Notes under the pieces: generated by a model
Database searches by the model: none
What the model was told of the DNA's origin: nothing
The model's input: only the letters and a program-made list of their open reading frames with translations
Position numbers and translations under genes: made by a program
Part shown: one piece after another, positions 13,817 to 21,915 of the stretch
Layout: every line of letters begins with the position of its first letter
Numbering within the stretch: position 1 is the first letter of the stretch
Virus record (IMG/VR): IMGVR_UViG_3300043568_001868
Location: 1-22,223 of that record
Source: a virus
Reading direction: 5' to 3' (one strand)
Length of the DNA: 22,223 bases

Positions 13817-16800
13817 ATGGCAATTAATTTTAACGCTGATCCATATTACGATGATTTTGATGAAACTAAAAACTTTCATCGTATTCTATTTAAGCCAGGT
13901 GTTGCTGTTCAAGCACGTGAACTAACGCAACTACAAACTTCTATACAAAACCAAATTAAACGATTTGGCGATAATATTTTTAAAGAAGGCACTATTGTAC
14001 ATGGTGGTGAGCGAGCTTACGATAGAAACTATGAAGCAGTAAAACTTCAAGCAAGTTATAACGATGGTACAACAACATATAATGCTAATACAGAATTAAC
14101 TGGACTGATTGGTGATGAAATTTATGGTATAACTTCTGGCGTTAGAGCATTAGTTGTAAATGTGGTTGCATCAAATACTGCTGGTGATCCTCCTACAATA
14201 TATGTTAAGTATACAAATTCTGGTACGAATAAGCAGACTTATACTTTTGCTGATAATGAAGTAATTATAAACTCATTTAATAATAAGAAATTTAAAAGCT
14301 TAGTAACTAATGCTACAGCAATTGGTACAGCGTATACTATTACAGCTGGTGTTGCTTACGTTAAAGGTTATTTCGTATACTTCCCACGTCAAACATTGAT
14401 TTTAAATAAGTATGAAAACATTGATACTGCTATTGTAGTATTTAATGTTAATGAATCAATTAGGACTTTTACACAAGATTCAACTCTTCTTGATCCTGCT
14501 TCTGGTTCTTACAATTTCGCTGCACCTGGTGCGGATAGGTATTATATTGAACTGGTCATTGGTAAAAAAGAATGGCAACCAACTACTATTGTTGATGATG
14601 ATGTTATTGAGCTAGCAAGAATTCAAGGCTCTAATATCATTAAAGAAAATAAAAATACAGAATATGCAGTTCTTCAAGATACTTTGGCTAGAAGAACTTA
14701 TGACGAATCTGGCGACTATATTGTTCGTCCATTTGACATTAAAGTAATTGAGCATTTACAAAGTCCTACTCAACGATTAGGTTATTACACCGCAGCGCGT
14801 GGTGGTACTGGAGATAAGTTTGTTGCACAAATATCTGCTGGTAAAGCATACGTTCAAGGATATGAAGTAGAGGGTATTAAAACTTCTATTATATCTGCAG
14901 ATAAAGCGCGTGACACTGCCTCAGTAACAAACGGGTCAGTGTTTATTCCATTCGGCAATAGCATAGACATTACTAATGTGTTTGATACATTGACGAATCC
15001 AGAAGAATTTACTCGAGTAGATTTATATAATCGATATGTTGCAACACCTGGTTCTATCGCTGGTGCTGGCACTAAAATTGGTACAGCACGCGTATCGAAT
15101 ATACAATATATTTCCGGAACAGTTGGATCGACAGCATCAGTATATAGAGCATATCTGTTCGATATTCAAATGGAATCTGGTTTTTCATTTACTAAAGATG
15201 TAAAAGCTTTATATCAAGATTCAGGTGCAGTCAAACCTTTAGACTTTACTGCTGACGTAGCGCCTACTAACACATTACTTACTGGCACAATTTCTGTTAC
15301 ATCCGGAGCCAGTGCAGTAACCGGCGTTGGTACACGTTTTACTTCTCAACTTCGTGTTGGTGACTATATTAGTTTTGGTGCACAGATTGGTAGAGTAAAT
15401 AACATAACGAATGACTTAGCTTTGGTGTTAGGTGCTAATGCATTAACTACAGTAAGCGGTGCTAACTTCTTTATTCAATCAGTTTCAATCAATGATCAAG
15501 AACTAAATACTAGCATATTTCCTATGCCAGCACCAAATATTGAAACTATAGATCCTACTGGAGTAAATACGTCGTATTCAGTGCGTCGAGCAGAAGCTAA
15601 TGTTACTCTTTCTGGAGGACAGCTTCAAGTTATTGCGAATTCGAATGAAACGTTTTCAAGTTTTTCAACCGATAACTATCAAGCTTGGAATAATACTACT
15701 GGTGCTGCAATTGATATTGCTGGTAAATTAACGTTTACTGGTATCAATACTATCGTAACATTAGATTTAAGCTCTGTTGGATATACTAATGAAACAATTA
15801 CGTTTATTAATACTCGACAATTAACGTCTACTGCTGCTGATAAGAAAACAAAAACTTTAGTAGCAAATGCAACTCTTGATAAAGTAACAGCTGGTACCGC
15901 TGCAGTTTCTAATATCTCTCTAGAAAAGGCTGATGGATATAGATTAGTTTCTGTTGTGATGGACGCTGGATCGTTTGCTACTCCAGCTGGCACTTATACT
16001 GTTGATATTACTTCACGTTATACTTTTGATAATGGTCAAAGACTTAGCCATTACGCTCCAGCATCAATTTCTTTAAAATCAGGAGCAGCACTTCCTACTG
16101 CACCAATTCGAATTACTTTCGATTATTTTAATCATTCATTTGATGGTACGTTCTTTACCGTTGACTCATATACAGCTTTAGACTATAAAGATATACCAAC
16201 AGTTACTATCTCTGGTCAAACATTTGTGCTGAGAGATTGTGTAGACTTTAGACCACGCATGAATGATGCTGGTACAGGATTTTCCGGCACTGGCGGAAGA
16301 ATATCTTACTTCCCAGATTTCGAAAATGACTTGATTACTTCATACGAATATTATTTGCCACGTATCGATAAACTCGTATTAAGTCGTGATGGCGAATTAA
16401 CCTTTATAAAAGGACAAAGCTCGTTAAAGCCAAAAGAACCAGAAGCTCCAACTGGTACTATGACTTTATATATTTTTAAACAAAAGCCATATGTTTTTGA
16501 TTTAAAGGACGATATTGAAATTGTAATTGTCGATAACCGCAGATATACTATGCGCGGTATTTCGAAACTAGAAGAAAGAATTAAGAATGTTGAATACTAT
16601 ACATCCTTAAATCTATTAGAGCAAAATGCTCAAAATTATCAAATAAAAGATCAGGACGGATTAGACAGATTTAAAAATGGATTTGTAGTTGATTCATTTT
16701 CTGGCCATGGTATTGGCGACGTATTCAATAATGATTACTCTGTATCAATAGACTTTGATAAAGAAGAATTGCGGCCGATGGCAAAAACTAATATGATGAG

Positions 16801-18913
16801 ACTAGAAGAAGTAAATACTTCTAAAGTTTCTCGTTTAGCTAATGGCTACGTAAAAGTTGGCGATATGATTACTTTACCATATAAGCTTCAAAGATTTATA
16901 TCAAATAATTATAACTCAACTACCACTGAACTAAACCCATTTAAAATGATAAGTTTTGCTGGTAAAGCTTATGGTATACAGCAAGATTACTGGTTTGAAG
17001 AAAATATTCTACCAGACCTCTATACAAATGAAAATGGAAATTACGACTCATTAAAATCTACAGCTGTTGCAAAAGGTACTTATGGTACAGTTTGGGGTGG
17101 TTGGGAAGAACTGTATCTTGGCAAAGCAGCTGATGGTTTAACTGAAAGCACTCTTAAATATAGAGCTGGCAAAAAGTACGAAGTTAAAGAGTATACAACA
17201 AATAAAACAAAAACTTACGTTAAGTCTTCTGCCGTTATTCCAAAAATGCGTGATATTAATATTGATTTTCACGTTGTTGGATTAAAGCCAAACACTAGAA
17301 TATTTGTCTTCTTTGATAATATTAATGTCACCAATGATACTCATACTTTAGCACAAGGCGCTACTCAATATAATAACGATTTTTCTAGATTTTCTGATAT
17401 TATGTTTGCTGGTCAAAACATATTTAGTAAAGACGTTTTAGCAACAGATGAGAGCGGTGAAGTACACTTACGATTCCAATATAAGTCAAGTAAATATGAT
17501 TTAAATACTGGCACATATACAATTAGAGTATCTGATTCAGCTGACAATAATCCAGATCTTGAATCGACCGGCGCTAGTATGACATTTACATCTTCTGGCG
17601 AATTACGTAATATCGTAACTGAACATGTTGCAACACGTAATGCCAGATTGATTGACAGTGTCGTGAAAGAAGAAGATAGAATTACAAACAAAGTAATTCA
17701 AAAAGAAATTACAGTAATACCAGTAGCAGTTACTGGTGGAAATAGATCTGGCGCTGTGGTAGATGCAGTTACTGTTGTTGATGAAGGGACTTTTATATGT
17801 ACTGGCGGTAAAGTATTAGGACCAGGCGGATTCTGCATATGTCCTAATGGAACTTTACTAGATTCTTCTTCTGGCCTTTGTGAAGATGCAAGAACAGTTG
17901 ATCCAGCATGGATTCCTTCTGGAACCTTTATACGTTCATTCTGTTCAGGATTTGATCTATATTATGTTCGAGCTAATGGCATTGGTGGAGAACTTTCGCC
18001 AGCATTAATACGAGAAAATGATGTTGCAGATTGTGGATACGTCGCAGAAGCTATTTCGTTTCCTGCAGCTGGAACAGATCTTGGATTTACTTTCTGTAGA
18101 GACTTTCACTCATATCATGCATATACTGATGGAAAGGGTGGTACCTATACTGCGATATACGAGCAGCAATCAGTAGCCGATTGTAATTTTGAAGTACCAA
18201 TTAATCCAGATGGATGTCCTAATGATGGCACATTCATTGAATCATTCTGCATTGATAACGATGAAGTATTTTATTATGCTGATGGCTCTTGCGGAGTAAC
18301 GTTTACAACATCAGTTGGTGCGTGCGCTCCTGAAGTACCTTATGATAATATTATTACTATTAGAGTAGGTGGAACAGAAAACGATATTAATAATAATGCT
18401 GTTATTGATGTCGGTGAAGTAGATACAGTCTCTATCAATGATATAGTAGATCCTGTTGGTGTAATTGATGCAATTGCAGGATGGGTATTCGGTATTACAT
18501 TAAGCGAAGCTCAAAAAGCATGGGTTGCTGCTGAAGCTGCAGCACAAAATATTACTGCAGCAACCTTTTCTGCTGCAACTGTATCAAGTGAGAATATTCT
18601 TGCCGATGGACGTATTGATGTTATTGACCTTTCTGGCAATCTTATTATTCCAGCTAGTTATAACGCTGAAGCAGAAAGGGTTGCTAATTTTATAGCACAG
18701 ATGATTACTGAAGGCGCTGCAAGTAATGTTAGCGATTCGAGTGCTGTGACAGCAATTAATAATAGTGGTGGTGTTGGCTCCGCAGCTGCGCAAACATATA
18801 TAACAGCACTTGCAATACAAGCAACTACGGCAATTGCAAATTCTGGAACTACATCAGCTGATATATGGTGGAAAGAAGTTGCCGATGTTTCTAAATCAAA
18901 TGGCGCGGTATAA
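13817..18913 (+). CDS. Giant DUF4815-type baseplate/virion structural protein with C-terminal Cys-repeat and EF-hand-like extension
   Basis: A 1698-residue protein, the largest in the window. The N-terminus (DDFDETKNFHRILFKPGVAV then QARELTQLQTSIQNQIKRFG) is the DUF4815 signature seen in T4-like marine phages, where such proteins are virion components thought to lie at the baseplate rim. Several beta-rich domains follow; a helical segment is near residue 920 (SKLEERIKNVEYYTSLNLLE). After residue 1320 the composition changes: a CTGG...CICPNG knot (C1328, C1340, C1342, C1355), three Cys-pair repeats (1369-1503), then two Ca-binding-like loops (1523-1534 and 1593-1604) in an Ala-rich tail. No signal peptide. 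Late promoter 40 bases upstream. The DUF call is firm; peripheral baseplate placement and host-surface contact by the tail are inferences. Confidence 0.75.
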   Translation: MAINFNADPYYDDFDETKNFHRILFKPGVAVQARELTQLQTSIQNQIKRFGDNIFKEGTIVHGGERAYDRNYEAVKLQASYNDGTTTYNANTELTGLIGDEIYGITSGVRALVVNVVASNTAGDPPTIYVKYTNSGTNKQTYTFADNEVIINSFNNKKFKSLVTNATAIGTAYTITAGVAYVKGYFVYFPRQTLILNKYENIDTAIVVFNVNESIRTFTQDSTLLDPASGSYNFAAPGADRYYIELVIGKKEWQPTTIVDDDVIELARIQGSNIIKENKNTEYAVLQDTLARRTYDESGDYIVRPFDIKVIEHLQSPTQRLGYYTAARGGTGDKFVAQISAGKAYVQGYEVEGIKTSIISADKARDTASVTNGSVFIPFGNSIDITNVFDTLTNPEEFTRVDLYNRYVATPGSIAGAGTKIGTARVSNIQYISGTVGSTASVYRAYLFDIQMESGFSFTKDVKALYQDSGAVKPLDFTADVAPTNTLLTGTISVTSGASAVTGVGTRFTSQLRVGDYISFGAQIGRVNNITNDLALVLGANALTTVSGANFFIQSVSINDQELNTSIFPMPAPNIETIDPTGVNTSYSVRRAEANVTLSGGQLQVIANSNETFSSFSTDNYQAWNNTTGAAIDIAGKLTFTGINTIVTLDLSSVGYTNETITFINTRQLTSTAADKKTKTLVANATLDKVTAGTAAVSNISLEKADGYRLVSVVMDAGSFATPAGTYTVDITSRYTFDNGQRLSHYAPASISLKSGAALPTAPIRITFDYFNHSFDGTFFTVDSYTALDYKDIPTVTISGQTFVLRDCVDFRPRMNDAGTGFSGTGGRISYFPDFENDLITSYEYYLPRIDKLVLSRDGELTFIKGQSSLKPKEPEAPTGTMTLYIFKQKPYVFDLKDDIEIVIVDNRRYTMRGISKLEERIKNVEYYTSLNLLEQNAQNYQIKDQDGLDRFKNGFVVDSFSGHGIGDVFNNDYSVSIDFDKEELRPMAKTNMMRLEEVNTSKVSRLANGYVKVGDMITLPYKLQRFISNNYNSTTTELNPFKMISFAGKAYGIQQDYWFEENILPDLYTNENGNYDSLKSTAVAKGTYGTVWGGWEELYLGKAADGLTESTLKYRAGKKYEVKEYTTNKTKTYVKSSAVIPKMRDINIDFHVVGLKPNTRIFVFFDNINVTNDTHTLAQGATQYNNDFSRFSDIMFAGQNIFSKDVLATDESGEVHLRFQYKSSKYDLNTGTYTIRVSDSADNNPDLESTGASMTFTSSGELRNIVTEHVATRNARLIDSVVKEEDRITNKVIQKEITVIPVAVTGGNRSGAVVDAVTVVDEGTFICTGGKVLGPGGFCICPNGTLLDSSSGLCEDARTVDPAWIPSGTFIRSFCSGFDLYYVRANGIGGELSPALIRENDVADCGYVAEAISFPAAGTDLGFTFCRDFHSYHAYTDGKGGTYTAIYEQQSVADCNFEVPINPDGCPNDGTFIESFCIDNDEVFYYADGSCGVTFTTSVGACAPEVPYDNIITIRVGGTENDINNNAVIDVGEVDTVSINDIVDPVGVIDAIAGWVFGITLSEAQKAWVAAEAAAQNITAATFSAATVSSENILADGRIDVIDLSGNLIIPASYNAEAERVANFIAQMITEGAASNVSDSSAVTAINNSGGVGSAAAQTYITALAIQATTAIANSGTTSADIWWKEVADVSKSNGAV
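17921..18325 (+). repeat. Three tandem ~51-residue Cys-pair repeats in the DUF4815 protein
   Basis: Unit 1 (GTFIRSFC ... VADCGY, C1376/C1406), unit 2 (GFTFC ... VADCNF, C1427/C1456) and unit 3 (GTFIESFC ... GAC, C1478/C1503) share aromatic YY or YH followed by A-[DN]-G-x-[GC]-G. First cysteines are exactly 51 residues apart. Repetition is at protein level only. Confidence 0.7.
18383..18418 (+). other. EF-hand/dockerin-like calcium loop 1 in the DUF4815 protein
   Basis: Residues 1523-1534 read DINNNAVIDVGE: D1, N3, N5, I8, D9, E12, which satisfies the 12-residue EF-hand loop rule. Calcium binding is inferred from the pattern. Confidence 0.55.
18593..18628 (+). other. EF-hand/dockerin-like calcium loop 2 in the DUF4815 protein
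   Basis: Residues 1593-1604 read NILADGRIDVID: N1, D5, G6, I8, D9, D12, with position 3 (Leu) not a ligand. It lies 58 residues after loop 1, a wider gap than in standard dockerins. Confidence 0.45.
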
Positions 18914-18916
18914 CAG

Positions 18917-18924
18917 GATAAATA
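18917..18924 (+). promoter_or_regulatory. Near-match late promoter GATAAATA before the 594-residue gene
   Basis: GGATAAATACATAA precedes the ATG at 18930. It differs from the late core at the first base and would start transcription at the ATG itself. AGGA at 18915-18918 could equally be a distant Shine-Dalgarno. Weak call. Confidence 0.3.
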
Positions 18925-18929
18925 CATAA

Positions 18930-20714
18930 ATGGCTTATAAGATTATTACACCTTTAGCACAATCATTCTTTGTTGAAGAAGCTTGTGTCATTACATCGAT
19001 TGATTTATTCTTTGCTACAAAGGATCAACGCAATCCAGTCAATATTCATCTGCGCGAAAATAAGAATGGCGTACCTGGAAATTATATGTTACCTTTTTCT
19101 GAGGTACTATTAAAATCTTCTCAGGTATATACTTCAACAAATGGAAAGATTCCTACGTACATAGAATTTGATTCTCCAATATATGTTAAACCAGGAGAAT
19201 ATTCTGTATGTATTGGTTCTGGTTCAGATGAGTACTCTATACACATTTCAGAAATCAATCAAATTGATGTGAACACTGGAAGAAAAATTCTAGTGCAACC
19301 ATCATTAGGATCGCTGTATAAGTCTTCTAATAACTTGACCTGGACGCCAGTACAAGAAGCTGATTTAAAATTTGCAATATATCGCGCAGTATTTGATACT
19401 TCTGTTGTAGGCAATATAGACTTTACTATTAATAAAACTGGTCTAACTACTGAGCAATTAACAAAAGATCCGCTTGAAGTTTTTAATGGATCTAACTTAA
19501 TGCGAGTTCATCACTTTAATCATGGCATGACAAATGGGTCATATGTAAAACTCTTGGGTATTCAAGAGGCATACAATGCAATGACTCAAACTGCTAAGAC
19601 TTTATATGGCGTATCTTTTAACAGTATCATATATAATAATTTAGAAATAAGTAATGTTACACCAAATAGCTACACAGTTGAGTTATCTGGCAATGCAAAT
19701 GCTGATGCTAGATTTGGTGGTTCTTCAGTTATAGCAGAAAGAAATATTATAGTTGATGCGTTGTATCCAGTCATTGGCAAAATTGAAGAGTCTAGTACTC
19801 ATATTACTCCAAAGATAAAATCAACATCTACTGATTATGTTCTTGATTCCAATTATCAAATATTAGAAAAATCTACAAATGAATTAAGTTCTCGTAGAAT
19901 TGTTGCTTCTCCAGCAAACCAAGAGTTGCTATTGGCTGGTGCTGATACTTTAGAATATAGATTAGAATTAACTACTACTAACGAACTTGTTGCGCCAATG
20001 GTTGACGCTCAACAACTTGGACTATTAGCAATTCAAAACTTAGTTGATAATCCAATATATTCAACTTCTAATCCAATATCAGAAGATATCGTAACACTCT
20101 TTAGCGCTGTAGCTTCAGTCGTTGCAACTCAAGTGAGTGGATCAGTTGGTGTAATTACAATACCTACGGCTCACATATCTGATGTTGCATCACTTACTGC
20201 TGGAAATATTATTAATATAACCAGTTCATCAAATACTGGCCAGGCAAGAGTAGTATCAATAGCGCAAGATAATACTTCAATTACTGTTGATTTATTCTCT
20301 GGGAACTTTACAACTGGAACAGGTACTACAACGATTACTTATGGTAAGAATTTTATTACTGAAGAAGCTGCTACTGCTGGTTCGGTATATTCAAAATATA
20401 TTACTCGTAAAATTGACTTTAAGAATCCGTGTACTTCTATTAATGTTAGATTAGATGTAAACAAGCAAGCTGGAACTGATATTACTTTTTATTATAAAAC
20501 ATTGCTAACTGGTGAATCACTTGATATTACTTCAAAAGAATATACAAAATTAGACTATATTGTTCCAATCACTCTAGCAAATGAGTTCCAAGAAATAGAA
20601 ATTCAAAAAGATGACTTATCGCCATTTGTAAGTATCGTATTTAAAATTGTATTTACTTCAACAAACGGAAAAGCACCTAAGTGTAGAAACTTGCGACTAA
20701 TCGCATTGGCATAA
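18930..20714 (+). CDS. Virion structural protein, partner of the DUF4815 protein
   Basis: A 594-residue protein. The N-terminal 170 residues hold a recognisable block: ITPLAQSFFVEEACVITSID, LFFATKDQRNPVNIHLREN, then YIEFDSPIYVKPGEYSVCIG, SGSDEYSIHISEI and TWTPVQEADLKFAIYRAVFD. From memory, in many marine T4-like phages the same block (LAQ.FFV....G.F..S.DLFF..KD) is found in one chain with DUF4815 or gp10-like proteins. It probably forms a jelly-roll-like attachment domain on the baseplate rim. The remaining 400 residues are Thr/Ser-rich beta structure with a fibre-like character and a final RLIALA. It starts 16 bases after the DUF4815 stop. Function is inferred from block and position; no enzyme motifs are seen. 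Confidence 0.6.
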   Translation: MAYKIITPLAQSFFVEEACVITSIDLFFATKDQRNPVNIHLRENKNGVPGNYMLPFSEVLLKSSQVYTSTNGKIPTYIEFDSPIYVKPGEYSVCIGSGSDEYSIHISEINQIDVNTGRKILVQPSLGSLYKSSNNLTWTPVQEADLKFAIYRAVFDTSVVGNIDFTINKTGLTTEQLTKDPLEVFNGSNLMRVHHFNHGMTNGSYVKLLGIQEAYNAMTQTAKTLYGVSFNSIIYNNLEISNVTPNSYTVELSGNANADARFGGSSVIAERNIIVDALYPVIGKIEESSTHITPKIKSTSTDYVLDSNYQILEKSTNELSSRRIVASPANQELLLAGADTLEYRLELTTTNELVAPMVDAQQLGLLAIQNLVDNPIYSTSNPISEDIVTLFSAVASVVATQVSGSVGVITIPTAHISDVASLTAGNIINITSSSNTGQARVVSIAQDNTSITVDLFSGNFTTGTGTTTITYGKNFITEEAATAGSVYSKYITRKIDFKNPCTSINVRLDVNKQAGTDITFYYKTLLTGESLDITSKEYTKLDYIVPITLANEFQEIEIQKDDLSPFVSIVFKIVFTSTNGKAPKCRNLRLIALA

Positions 20715-20716
20715 TT

Positions 20717-20941
20717 ATGGCATTATTAAAAGTACAACCAATTGATGGACACGAGCACTTGTTAAAAGACACTGATAGTAAAGCTGTGATCAATGCTGAT
20801 ACTGTTGGATTTGATACGTATATAAAAAAAAGAGAAAAACAAAAAGAACTTTTTAATAAAGTAAACGATTTGGAAACAGATATAAATAGCATTAAGAACG
20901 ATATTAATACTATATTATCTCTATTACAGAAAAAAGAATAG
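20717..20941 (+). CDS. Small coiled-coil virion-associated protein
   Basis: A 74-residue protein with two parts. Residues 1-35 (MALLKVQPIDGHEHLLKDTD followed by SKAVINADTVGFDTY) are a segment I recall as conserved in a small gene of T4-like phages next to fibre genes. Residues 36-72 are a lysine-rich heptad region (NKVNDLETDINSIKNDINTI) with I/L at a/d positions, a clear coiled coil. It begins two bases after the upstream stop and ends eight bases before the fibre gene, so it belongs to the fibre operon. A connector or fibre-assembly role is plausible but not established. Confidence 0.65.
   Translation: MALLKVQPIDGHEHLLKDTDSKAVINADTVGFDTYIKKREKQKELFNKVNDLETDINSIKNDINTILSLLQKKE
20881..20888 (+). 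promoter_or_regulatory. Possible late promoter TATAAATA for the tail fibre gene
   Basis: An exact core lies inside the 74-residue gene. The predicted start at about 20894 leaves a 56-base leader to the fibre ATG at 20950. The spacing is reasonable, but the motif also falls on coding sequence. Confidence 0.4.
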
Positions 20942-20949
20942 GAATAACA

Positions 20950-21882
20950 ATGTCTGTTGCATTAACACTTAGAAGTATAAAGGGCTCTCGGTTAACTAAT
21001 ACCGAAATGGATAATAATTTCATTAATATTAGTGACGAGTTAGACTTAAAGGCTACAACAGCAAATCCTGAATTTACTGGACTTGTACTTGTGACTGGCG
21101 ACTTACAAGTTACTGGTACTACTACATTTGTTAATACTCAGAATCTATCAATAGCTGATACTACACTTTATCTGAATAGACGTATTGAAGGTACTATAAC
21201 AAATGCTGTTGGTGATGGAACCAATGTAGTATATACGGTAGATAATAATTATACTGTTGGAGATTTTCTTACAGTAACTGACGTTACTCCTTCATCATTT
21301 AATGTTGCTGGTGTGGTAATTACTGGTGCTACTTCAAGCACTGTTACGATTGCATCTATTAATACTGATACTTACGGAAGTGGTGGAGAAACATATAGTA
21401 AAACTACAGCAAATCCAGATCTTGGACTTGTTGGTGGTTATAACTCCACCGGCTTACTAAGTGGATATGCTCACTCTGGAATATTTAGAGATGCTAGCGA
21501 TTCTGGCGTATGGAAATTTTATGATGGGTATATACCAGAACCTGTAGGCACGATCAATACTTCTGATGCTAGTTTTTCATTGGCTCCTATTGCTGCTTTA
21601 AGTGTAACGGCTAATGATTTTAATTCTACGTCAGATATAAAATTAAAGAAAAATATTTCTGTTATAGAAAATGCATTAGATATAGTAAATCAATTAGAAG
21701 GTGTAAATTTTGAGTGGAAGGATTCTGGCAAAAAATCGATTGGCGTAATTGCACAACAGGTTGAACAGGTAGTTCCAAATATAGTAATTACTGGTTCTGA
21801 TGGAATAAAAAGAGTTTCGTACGATTCACTTATTCCCATATTAATAGAGGCAATTAAAGAACTATCTGCTAAAATCAAATAA
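20950..21882 (+). CDS. Tail fibre protein with C-terminal S74 intramolecular chaperone
   Basis: A 310-residue fibre. The N-terminus (LTLRSIKGSRLTNTEMDNNF then INISDELDLKA) is a common baseplate- or fibre-attachment segment, followed by a TGDLQVTGTTTF...NLSIADTTLYLN beta region typical of trimeric fibres and a variable middle. The last 83 residues are an S74 peptidase/chaperone domain: SDIKLKKNI, VNQLEGVNFEW, KKSIGVIAQQVEQVVPNIV, VSYDSLIPILIEAIKEL. In this family the domain helps trimerise the fibre and then cuts itself off just before the Ser of the SD..LK motif, here Ser228 with Lys233 as likely dyad partner. The mature fibre would have about 227 residues. AGGA eight bases before ATG is the ribosome binding site. 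Confidence 0.8.
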   Translation: MSVALTLRSIKGSRLTNTEMDNNFINISDELDLKATTANPEFTGLVLVTGDLQVTGTTTFVNTQNLSIADTTLYLNRRIEGTITNAVGDGTNVVYTVDNNYTVGDFLTVTDVTPSSFNVAGVVITGATSSTVTIASINTDTYGSGGETYSKTTANPDLGLVGGYNSTGLLSGYAHSGIFRDASDSGVWKFYDGYIPEPVGTINTSDASFSLAPIAALSVTANDFNSTSDIKLKKNISVIENALDIVNQLEGVNFEWKDSGKKSIGVIAQQVEQVVPNIVITGSDGIKRVSYDSLIPILIEAIKELSAKIK

Positions 21883-21901
21883 ACCTTCCGCCGAGTTTCT
21901 T

Positions 21902-21907
21902 AAGGAG
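21902..21907 (+). promoter_or_regulatory. Strong Shine-Dalgarno AAGGAG for the last gene
   Basis: TTAAGGAGATACGAAGATGG places AAGGAG eight bases before the ATG at 21916. Confidence 0.75.
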
Positions 21908-21915
21908 ATACGAAG

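Noticed and set aside
18584-18927. Overlapping antisense open frames at the end of the DUF4815 gene
   Set aside because: They mirror the Ala-rich low-complexity coding strand and have no initiation signals or protein pattern.
21884-21905. Possible CCTT...AAGG stem hiding the ribosome binding site of the last gene
   Set aside because: Only four pairs with a 14-base loop; too weak to call a regulatory structure.
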